Origin: Vitrella brassicaformis
Lineage: Eukaryota; Sar; Vitrellaceae
Direction of reading: 5' to 3'
NCBI GenBank assembly: GCA_001179505.1
Contig: CDMY01000697.1
Coordinates: forward strand, 1-29,194
Length of the DNA stretch: 29,194 nucleotides
Under the pieces are notes generated by a model. The model had not been told where the DNA came from. It did no database searches and saw nothing but the letters and a program-made list of their open reading frames with translations. Both the position numbers and the translations under genes were made by a program. This document shows, piece after piece, positions 11,120 through 20,900 of this stretch. How positions within the stretch are numbered: the stretch's first letter is position 1; each line of letters opens with the position of its first letter.

Positions 11120-11752
11120 AGCAGGTTGGCAAGCGACGAGGACGGCATCCGCCGCACTCGAAGGAAGCGCCGAACGCGGAAGTTCGGCTGGCGCTCAACC
11201 TTCGACACCAGATCAAAGGGTCAGCTTCAAGCCAAACCGAGGGTCCAGCAAGGTATGCAGCAGCTTTCAGGGGTAGATGGGTAAGTGGAGATGTGTGTGT
11301 GTCTGTGAATGATATGCAGCGTTCAAGAAGACGTGCAAGCGCCACAAAGACCAGATCGACGTCAACGATGTCATGGAGGCCTTTCAGTGCACCCTGGCCC
11401 TCGACAGTGTGACGCCGAACAATTGACGCCGAACGGGTGGAAAAATATCGTTGCCCTCCCTCATGGAGGTCGGACCATCCTTTTTATAAGTCTCGTCCAC
11501 CAGCTAAGACACAGTTGCATAGACAGAAGCAATTGGACAGAAGAGATGTGTATATGCAATGATGTCTCTCAGGGATTCAGGCCTCCGACAACCAAAGGCG
11601 ACGTGTGGCCGCCTGTCAAGTTTCCCACCAAGCACCGCAACACCGTGGAGACGTTCTACGAGTTCCTGAAGTGGGAGGTTGCCAAGGTTGAGACCAAAAA
11701 CCACGGCGCCATCACCAAATTCTACTTCAACGACGTGCCCAAGTGCGACTGA
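11120..11752 (+). CDS. Hypothetical basic protein, possible histone-fold-like segment
   Basis: Three exons join in frame: one ending about 11251 (basic run IRRTRRKRRTRKFGW, then RVQQ), one 11320-11409 (FKKTCKRHKDQIDVNDVMEA) and one 11573-11752 (GFRPPTTKGDVWPP, later a helix with ETFYEFLKWEVAKVE, ending DVPKCD-stop). The middle exon resembles the loop and third helix of histone-fold subunits (basic xKRHK, then a DV-EA motif), as in small subunits of polymerase epsilon or CENP-type factors; that is a weak impression from one segment. The 5' end is not found. Without the second splice the middle exon would end at a TGA at 11424-11426. The decamer GACGCCGAAC is repeated at 11411-11420 and 11425-11434. 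Confidence 0.42.
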
Positions 11753-12115
11753 AAACCCACAGAGAGACAAGAAGAGAGAGAGGGAGAGAGAGGGAGAGAG
11801 AGAGGGTCTATGCGTCGAGCGTGAAGAACAAAGAGAGAGACAAGACAGTGTAGGAAAGAGCCACATGAGAGACTGTCGATGTTGTCGAAGGTGCACAGGC
11901 GTGTAGGCGTGTGTATGTGTATGTCTTAGGAGTTTCACCCTCTCACGGCTGAAAGCGGCAACTGGCAAAGCTTCTCTCAGACCCAGAAAATTGTAATCCT
12001 GCCTGGGCGGTACGTATGATAATTCCCACACCACCTACAGTGACCACCATCTCATGAGTATTGTTGCCTGTTGATTGAATTATTGTGGACAGCGTCATTA
12101 TTGGTGGCACATTTC

Positions 12116-12472
12116 ATGTCGACAAACAGTGATACTCGAAGGCGAAGAGCCCTTGGAGCCAGCACAAAGGAGGTTCTGATTGGAGAGTTCTGGTTCGTTG
12201 TGGCGATTAGTGCCATCGGGTTGTTCGACCAGATTACCACCCGTCGTGCAGCACTCAAGCAGCGCATCCTCGCCCAGCAGATTGCTGCACAGCTCCCTGC
12301 CGAAGGGCACCAGCCAAGATCAGGTACACTAACAAACAAGCGGTTCCGCCCTACTGTTTCTCACACCGCAAATGAGCGGGACGGGAAAGAAGAAACAATC
12401 GGTCAGACACTGACCGACGTCTCTGTCCCTGCTCGTATGTCAGGGTGTCAACCTTGGCAACACGCGCGGTGA
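12116..12472 (+). CDS. Small single-pass membrane protein, hypothetical
   Basis: From the ATG at 12116 a short basic N-terminus (TRRRRALGAS) leads into one membrane segment (EFWFVVAISAIGLFD, about residues 24-38) and then a helical Arg/Gln/Ala-rich region (ITTRRAALKQRILAQQIAAQ). The end is uncertain. A GT at about 12323 and an AG before 12445 would remove an intron and give the ending CQPWQHAR; unspliced reading gives the same ending because the putative intron keeps frame. Size and layout recall small subunits of mitochondrial membrane complexes, but there is no diagnostic motif. It is the last gene of the repeat-poor block. Confidence 0.5.
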   Translation: MSTNSDTRRRRALGASTKEVLIGEFWFVVAISAIGLFDQITTRRAALKQRILAQQIAAQLPAEGHQPRSGTLTNKRFRPTVSHTANERDGKEETIGQTLTDVSVPARMSGCQPWQHAR

Positions 12473-12937
12473 GGGAGTGAGGCGTGCCTAGCCGTCAATT
12501 GGTGTACTGGACATGGCGTCGGCTGCGGAGTGCTGGCCGTCCTTGCTGAGGCCAGATGTACGCGAGATTAATTGCAACGGGAGCGCTTTCGCTATAAATA
12601 GACATCCATGGTAGCGTCCCATTCATTCGTTAGCCCCTAGCTACCTTTCTCATCTCTTAACCCAGCAATACACATTGTTACGTGTGCGTGTGCATATATA
12701 GCATTGGAATGTCTCTGTGTGAGCCGAACCTTTGTGGGAATGTGTGTGCGCGGATCTCACTGTTGAGAGCATCCAAAATGCAATGAATCGCCTATCTGGC
12801 AATGTCTCACACATGTCTGTACACATTACGAACACACCCACCTACTTGATAAAGACCTAATTACACTTGCCCAGCAATCGATCAATGAGCATGGACACAC
12901 ACAACTCACACACACACACACACACTCACAACCTCAA
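12473..12937. promoter_or_regulatory. Intergenic spacer with a TATA-like box
   Basis: There is no coding signal here. GCTATAAATAG at 12591-12601 is a good match to a TATA box on the plus strand, but no plus-strand gene starts downstream before the minus-strand apyrase. The apyrase and the small membrane-protein gene converge on this spacer, so it should hold both 3' UTRs. The box may be chance, or serve an undetected transcript. A (CA) tract lies at 12895-12926. Confidence 0.25.
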
Positions 12938-14510
12938 TCAAAGCTCGTCTCTTATTTTTGCCGCATGCAAGACATCTGCACACATCGAGAGGCAGACCGA
13001 CATGTACACAGACAAATTTAGATGAGCGCGCTCATCGTTTACCTCTGTATATCTTTGGCAATGTCAGTGCCACCACACCAGCCGGCCACGCAATCGATGA
13101 GTTGGCAATCTGCACACACACACGATGGCCATCCATCCATCCGTGTGTGTGTGTGTGTGTGTACGTCAAGGACGGCATGCATTTTGTGCTCAGGGGGCAG
13201 CCGCAACACACGAGTCAGCAGCAGCGAAAGGAAATTCAGCCTGCACGTGGATGCGCACACGCAGGGTGCGCACATGTGTGTGTGTGTGCGTGTGTCCGTC
13301 GTTCACTCACCCGAAGCAAGCGGTCTCTGCCTTCTCCCTCTCTGCCTCAGGATGGATGCGTATCGCCACCTCATCCACTGACAGGTTCGCTATGATACAC
13401 ACACACACACATTCACATATATGCCCACACATGTGAATGCGTGTGTGTGTGTGAGTGGAGAGCGCCTTTGTGTGCATTTTGTGTGTGCGTGTACCACAGA
13501 GCTGCTCGGCCAATTGGTCAAAGTCGGCGATGGTGAACATGTTGCTGTCGTCCTTACGCACATACTGAACACACCCACACCCACACTCAGAGAGAGGTGC
13601 ACACTTGTATGTGTGTGTGTGTGTGTATGTGGAGGGACCTTGTTGAAGTAGTAGTAGTTCTCGACAGCGTATATCTCGGTGTGCGGGGGCAGCACAAAAG
13701 GCAGCGGATCGATCGACGATAAGACGAAGTGATCCACATCCTACGGACACACACAGATCGGTGGATGGGTGCAAGAATGTGTGTGTGTGTGCCGACTGCC
13801 GTCCCTCTCCCTCTCTCTCTCTCTGTGTGTGTGGTGTGGGTGTGTGTCCGTGATGGCCGTGTACCTGTCTGCAAGTGTCGAAGTTCGGCTGCCCTTCTGC
13901 CGTGTATGTCGACCCTGCACATGCAGTCCACACACATATATGTGTGTGTGGATGCATGTGTGTCCACGCACCCTGCACCAAAGTCATGGAAGCGCCCCGC
14001 TGACCACACACATACACACATCCATCCGTCCACATGCATTTTCGGGGAGGGAGGGATCGGTCTGTGTGTCTGTCTGTCTGTCTGTCTATGTGTGTGGGTG
14101 TGGTGTATGGGTGGGTATGTGTACCTGTAGGCAGGAGACGGTGTGTGAATCATTCTCTTGTTGTCTGCCCTTGGAGAGCGTATGTACCTGCACACACACA
14201 TTGGTACATTGACACACACACATTGACACACACACACGCCTCCATCCATCCATCCATTTTGCGTGTGTACCAGGCCTTCGAGAGCGAGCTGCCTTCCCAG
14301 CCCGTCATAGCTCTTGGAGTACAAGCTGTACACCGACCTGCACACACACACACACGTGCATTCGTACCATGGACCCACCCATGCCTCCGTCTGCGTGGGC
14401 ATACATACATACATACCCGCAGAAATCGAGCTGTTCGGTCGCAGCTGACACCTACGCACACACATACGAGAGAGGTGATGGATGGATGGATGGATGGATG
14501 GATCCCATCC

Positions 14511-14544
<34 letters not shown>

Positions 14545-15608
14545 ATTTGTGTCGACTTCGACGACCACCTGGGCAGAGCCGCCGCCCACCTCCACCAACG
14601 CAGCACGGCTGCACCCAACCAATGCACACACACACATACACATACATACATACATACATAGATATGCGCAGATCGATCGATCGATCGGTGTGTGTGTATA
14701 TGTGTGATCTGTGTACTTGGGCGCCTTCTCCTTCGTTGGCTGCTCGTCTGCCCGCCTACACACACACGTGTGTGTGTACCCCGTGTGTGTATGTGTGTGT
14801 ATGGTGGGTGAGTGCGTATGTGTACGTGTGTTTCTGCCTGATGACGGTGAGGTCGCTGCCAAAGGTGCCCAGCAGCTGGTTGAGCACAAACCATCCCATG
14901 GCACCCTCCCTCTTGCCATCCATCAGCTCGGCCCACTCCTAATCAATCAATCAATGGATGGATGGATAATCGACACACACGTCATGGAATGGGTGGATGG
15001 ACATTATTTTGTGTGTATTGGGGGTGGGGATGGGTGACAGGTGGGGGCGTACTTACGTGTCGAAAGAGAAAGGGCCATGACGAGAGAATTGCCCGTATGT
15101 GCGAAAGAAAGACGCCCTGTGTGTGGCATAGCAACCACACATGTGCATCGAGATATTTCTCTCCCTCTCAGATCGCCATCCGTGTGTGTGTTTGTATGTT
15201 TGTATGTGTGTGTGTGTGGCACTTGGGTGTGTTCGTCCATTGTGCGCATGCCGGCGGTGCCCCTGAACACACACACACACACACACAGACGCACAGAAGG
15301 ACACAAACCAAATATCCATCCATCCATCCATCCATTTCCGCGCAGATGAGCACTGTCGGATCACCTGAAGAGCACGACGGTGGACGCGTGCATCGCATCG
15401 TCGATGCTCTCCACACAGAAAGACCGCAATCTTTACACCCACCCAGCCACACACACACACACACATGCGCAGAGGGAGAGAGAGAGCCAGAAGGAGAGAA
15501 GGGATGCACGCCGGTGCGCTATCTACCCATCGTCACTTACGGCTCCAGGTATCTCTCTATGACGTCAAGCGATGGCTCATCAACGAAAGAGGAGAGCCCC
15601 GGACGCAC

Positions 15609-15641
<33 letters not shown>

Positions 15642-16147
15642 TATATATATCCATCAACACGGAGCAACACGACACACACAGTCGGGGCAGCCACGTGGCC
15701 TCTTATCCTATCTATCGACCTTTTTGCTGGTGTCGGGCATCCACACAGTGACGCCCCCGGTGCTGCCGCACTTTGACGCGTCATACGCTGCACACATAAG
15801 TAAGGCACACGCACCCACAGACAGCCAGAGATACATACGTGCAGAGTGCATGTCTTCCTCTGATGTGCGTGGCTGGCTGGCTGACCGTAGGAGTAGATGT
15901 GCGCCCTGGTGCCTGTGCTGCCGCCATCTATCACTATCGCATACCTACAGCCAAGCCATGACACCCACAGAGAGAGAGAGGGATTAGGTTTCATGACTCA
16001 TTGTGTGTGTCTGGTCAATGAGTTTCTGTACCTGTCTGATGATTCCTCTGCTGCTGCTGCCGCTCCTGCTGTCTGTGCGCATATTGCGCACACGAACAAT
16101 AATGTCACCACACAATGACACACAAACCGAGAACAGTGAAGCCACAT
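12938..16147 (-). CDS. ER-retained apyrase / nucleoside diphosphatase (GDA1/CD39 family)
   Basis: About 21 exons join in frame on the minus strand to roughly 447 aa, close to ER NTPDases of the ENTPD5 type. The start at 16147 gives a signal peptide (CVVTLLFVCAICAQTAGA); an in-frame ATG at 16198 is the alternative. Apyrase conserved regions in order: ACR1 VIDGGSTGTR (about 43-52, exon near 15900-15950), PGLSSF, ACR2 GTAGMR (near 15235-15265), ACR3 DGKREGAMGWFVLNQLLG (near 14870-14940) with the catalytic Glu, ACR4 EVGGGSAQV (near 14560-14600), VYSLYSKSYDGLG, and IYAVENYYYF (near 13640-13740). The C-terminal exon ends AAKIRDEL-stop (12938-12975), a KDEL-type ER retrieval signal. The family hydrolyses nucleoside di- or triphosphates; an ER UDPase/GDPase role in glycoprotein folding is inferred. 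ACR4 has Glu where Asp is usual. It is divergent from CDC45. Confidence 0.92.
13397..13451. repeat. Intronic inverted repeat (hairpin) in the apyrase gene
   Basis: A (CA)n arm continuing into ATTCACAT (13397-13418) is followed after about 12 bases by ATGTGAATG and a (TG)n arm (13431-13451). The unique-sequence part is complementary as well as the repeat part, so this is more than opposed microsatellites. It lies in the intron before the exon encoding NLSVDEVAIRIHPE. Confidence 0.8.
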
Positions 16148-16738
16148 GCTCTGAGCACACACACACCCAGTCCCATAGCCAGACAGGGAGAGATCCATTC
16201 ATGCGTGCGTGCGATGGCCCAGGTCAGTTGCGTACCTATGATGGATGTTTGTGAGGCAGATCTATCTCCACAACTCATCCATCGGCATGTCCGGATCAGC
16301 ACAGGCAAGGCCTTAAGACCAACGCCTTGTGAGCTAAGCTCGCATCCGTCGGCTTAGTGCGAAAAAGCGTTACACGCGAGCAGAAAGGTAGGTGGGAATT
16401 CGCCACATTCATAGGACAGCTGCATGTTGACGCATGTGCTGCTGTGTGTTTGCAGGTTTGGACGGTTGTGTATCCGGTAGTGCTCATGGCCGTGGCTGGT
16501 TGGGAGGGATGGACTGACGACCGATGAGAATGGGATGGATGAGCACATCCACATGCATCGCATCCCAGAGCATCATACGCATTCATGAAGCCCACTGAGT
16601 GGTACGTACGGATCAATTAAAGGGAAAGAGAAAAGAGGAAAAGCTTCATGCGCCCTCTCTCCGTGTGTGTGTGTGTGTAGATCCATCCATCCATCCATTC
16701 GTCCGCGTGTGCGTTTGGCAGCGTGGAGTATCATCATT
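16148..16738. promoter_or_regulatory. Divergent intergenic region between apyrase and CDC45
   Basis: There are 591 bases between the apyrase ATG (16147, minus) and the likely CDC45 ATG (16739, plus). I see no convincing ORF or TATA box. The region near 16650-16700 has TG and ATCC repeats like those in introns and ends with a possible acceptor (GTGTGTAG at 16673-16680), so a 5' UTR intron or an extra first exon of CDC45 could sit here. Confidence 0.35.
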
Positions 16739-17916
16739 ATGTTGGTGACGTACGGCTCCTTCTGGCCGCTCTTCAAGCGTGCGCTGGACAGATGCGACCA
16801 AGGCCACCACATGGTGAGTGGGTGCAACCACACACAGAGGAAAGGTGAACTCACACAGAGAGAGAGATGGATGCACACGCACAGGGAGAGAGAACTCTCT
16901 CTCTCTCTCTCTCTCTACGTGTGCGTGTGTATGGATGGATGGATGGACGGGCTTGTGTGTGTGTGTCCATTCACTCACAGGTGCACATCTACTACTATCC
17001 CTGTCCGGACGGCATCGCATCGCTCACACTCATAGAGGTACCTCAGCAACACACAAACAGACAAAGAGACAGAGAGAGAAAGAGGCGCGCACAGTATAGC
17101 ACAGCACAGCACAGCTCAGCACCCTCTCTCCCTCCTTATGCACGTGTATGTGTGTGTGTGCGTGTATGTGTGTATGGTTGATCGATTGGTCAGATGTTGA
17201 TACCTCAAGGCGTGCAGGTGGCCATGACGCCCATCAAAGACAACGATACCCTACGGGTAAGAAAGAAACCGTGTGTGTGTGTGATATCCATCCGTCCATC
17301 CATCCATGCATCCATCGAGCCCTCTCTCTCTATCTCTCTGTGTGTGTGTGTGTGTGTGTTAGTTGAAGGCGATTGAGCTGGCGAAGAGCGCTACTACGGA
17401 GGTCAGTCAGTCAGTTTGTGTGTATGTATGTGATGTGTGTGATGTGAGCATAGACACACACACACACACACACATGTTGATGCACATGTGCTGATGTGCA
17501 GATTCCGCTGCTGATTCTGATCAACCTCGGCGCACACACCAACCTGCCTCTGTGGTTCGGCGGTACGGACGTGAACAGATTGGCATACAGAGAGAGACCC
17601 AAACAGGCCCACATTGGATTGATGGATGCCCATGGACGGATTTGTCCGTATGTGTGTGTGCATACAGATGACAACAACACGGGTGTGGAGCAGCCGGACT
17701 TTCAGGAGGGTGCACACGGCCGCAAAGAGCGCACACACATCTGGGTGGCTACCTCACACACACTCATTTATTCATCCATCCATCCATGTGTGTGTGTGTC
17801 CACACATCTATGTGTGCATGTGTATGTGTGTGTAGGTGTTCGATTCGCACCGTCCGTTTGACCTGGACAACGTGCACGACGGACACGCCGACGGAGCCAG
17901 TGCCGTAAGCCTCCTC

Positions 17917-17949
<33 letters not shown>

Positions 17950-20900
17950 GCGCGCATCGGACAACACACGTGCGGTCCATATGGACCGCACATTAACTAA
18001 TTCGGTGTGTTGTCCATCCATCCATCCATCCATGCATCCATCAGTCGGTGCATGTGTGTCTGACGCACTTCGACCTGACTGTGCTCAACAACACCAACAT
18101 GAAGGTCGCTGAGGACCAGGACCACCACAGATACCCTAAACACACGTCCATGGTCGGCGCCCTCACCATGCACACAATGAACACCACACCCCTCTCCCCG
18201 ATACACACACACATCTCTTGTGAGTCTGTCCGTGTGTGTGTGTGTCTATGTCAGTTTGAGGAGGATCTGGCCAACGAATACGGCCTGGACGAGGCGAGCA
18301 TCCACACCATCACACGCGCACACACAGAGAGAGAGATAGAGAGAGAGGGAGAAAGAGAGAGACAGAGATGCACACAGTGTGGCTCTATATGTGTGTATGT
18401 GTGTGTGTGTCAGGACGGCGACATAGACGTAGACGTAGACCTGGACGATGAAGACGACGACGATCCCATGGCGGCCGGCAACCAGAGAGACCAAGAGGGG
18501 CAAGTGAGTCAGCCCTATGAATCGCAAGAATCCCACATCATTTGCATGCGTGTCCATTGTTTGTGTTGTGTTTACACAGGAGGGCCAAGGCGCTGGTGGT
18601 GGTGGTGGTAGTAATGGTGACCGTGGACAGGGAGAGGAGGATGGGGGCGAGGAGGCCCGCAGGAAGCGACTCAGACGCGCCGACGCACCGGTAACCTCCC
18701 ATATCAGCCTACACACACACACACACAGACAGACAGAGAGAGAGGGTGATGGATGCTCACTAAAGCCCTCCAAAACTCCTCCCTCCCTATCTCTGTATGT
18801 GTGTGTGTCTGTGTGTGTGTGTCTGTGTGTGTCAGGAGGGTGAGAGTGGTCGTGACCAGGACGAGACTCAGGAGGCGGCTCGTGCCAAGAGGCGGGAGAA
18901 GAGGCGGCAGCACATACAACAACTACGGTGAGTGCGGGGCGTACCTGTGTGGCACGTTGGTGTGCACACAAACACATGGATGGATGGATGGATGTGTGTG
19001 TGTATTCAGGCGCGCCAACGAAGTGGCGATGCACCGCTACTACGCTGGGGTAAGCAGCCCCCACTTAGCCCCTCCCAGACGCACACAGAGACAGATGCGC
19101 ACATAGCAACTGGATGCGATGCGTGTGTGCATGTGTGTATGTGTGACTGTGTGTTAGGTGTGGAAGGCGACCCCCACAGCGTGTTTCCTGAGGCGCGTGC
19201 TGTCGATGAACGACAAGGCCATCGTCACCGCTGAAGCCATCTGGTGGGTATGTTTGTATGTGTGTGTGTGTGTGTGTCCTTAGTAGTGAAGTGGCACCAC
19301 ACACACACAGACACAGAGAGAGGGAGAGAGTGGCAGGAGTGAAAAGGATTGACGCACTCTTACCTTCCTCACACAACGGGGATCTCTCTCCCTCCCTGCC
19401 CCTCTCTCTCTCTCTCTCTCTCTCCCTGTGTGTGTCTACAGGGCAGAGCAGGTAGCGTTGGTGTGGTCTTGGCAGTTGGGTCTCATCGGCGAGAGGGTCT
19501 ACCGCGTCAGAATCGATGCCGCACAGAACCTCATGACAGAACAACACATCGAGTCAGTGCCTACATTACGTGCAGATAGAGAGAGAGAGGGTGCAAGAGA
19601 GAGAGGAGTGTGTCATTGTGTGGTTGTGCCCTGGATGAATGAATGGTTGCAGTTGGGGCGCGCTGTCCATCGACCCGGTGGACCTGCTCCTGCCGCTATA
19701 CAGACAGCAGTCAGCACACACACATCCCTCCCCCGATACGAATACAAACACACACAAGGACCATACGCCTGTGTGCATCCTTTGTGTTGTGTGTGGGTCG
19801 GTGTCTGTGTGTGTGTGTGTGTGTGTGTCGGTCGGCAGGACGATTCGCAGAGCGATGCAGTGCTCGGAGATTCTCTACCGTACTCTCAGATACTTCCTGG
19901 GAGACGTACGCACACACACAGAGAGATAGAGAGATAGAGAGAAAATTTCTGTGTGTGCACTAATTCTCTTTCTCTCTCTCTCCGTGTGTGTGTGTGTGTG
20001 TGTGTGTCCGTCTGTGTGTGTGTGCGTGTGGCATCAGGCACAGGCGAAGCGCAACATCAATCGGTGTCTGACGTGCCTCGGCGAGCACAGAACATCTGTA
20101 CGCACACACACACAGAGAGGGGGGGGATGGATGCGTGTAAGCGTGTGTGTGTGCATTGTGTGTGTGTGTATTGTGTTGATCAGCGGTATGAGAACGACAG
20201 CTGGATGCAGATGCTCGAGACCATGCAGGACAAAATACGTACCAAACTAGAGTGAGTCAGTAACCTACTGACCAATCACACACAATGGTCCATCCATCCA
20301 TTGTGTCTGTCTATGTGTGTGTGTGTGTGTGTCATCCAGCGATTCCGTCCGCGAGCACTTCGGCCACCCACAGGAGACCATCCTCGAGTGAGTAAACAAA
20401 CCAACCACACACACACACCGACCCCTCCCTATGTGTGTCTGTCGTGGTGTGTGTGTGTGTGTGTTGTGTGTAGGTATCCGACGTTCAAGCGCAAGTTGGA
20501 GCACCGCCGCGACAACCGGCTGTTCCCCGAGATGACACCACTTGACGTGGCCCATGTGCTCATGACACGTATGGACATTGAGATCTGTGTCTGTGGATGG
20601 ATGGGTGGGCAAATGAGTGCATGCTCTGTATGTGTCACCCCCACTCAGTGTGGGACCATTCCCCAGCTGACGTGCGCTCGGCGATCACCTGGTCAGCACA
20701 CACACACACACTCACACACACACTCACAGAGAGAGAGAGAGGGAGAGAGGGCGCCCAGAAATGCATACAGACGGACCTGTATATACTCTGTGTGGGTGCA
20801 GTTCCCCGTGTGCGGCGTTGACAGAGGGCATCAGCGGCGCCATCGCACTGCAGCAGGCCCTGTTCGACGTGGTGCGCACACACACATATACACACACACA

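Noticed and set aside
13587-14936. Minus-strand open frame of 449 codons rich in His-Thr
   Set aside because: It reads straight through apyrase introns made of CA/TG repeats; the real exons inside it are in several frames and join to the apyrase.
14034-14942. Plus-strand open frame of 302 codons
   Set aside because: It is antisense to the apyrase gene and consists of translated microsatellites; no motif.
16861-17130. CRISPR-like spaced repeats
   Set aside because: The repeats are intronic microsatellites of variable unit and spacing in a eukaryotic gene.
18048-18611. Unspliced reading across 18048-18611 as one exon
   Set aside because: It would insert repeat-derived Arg-Glu and Cys-Val runs into CDC45; splicing with a GC donor at 18294 gives a family-like sequence, though RNA is needed.
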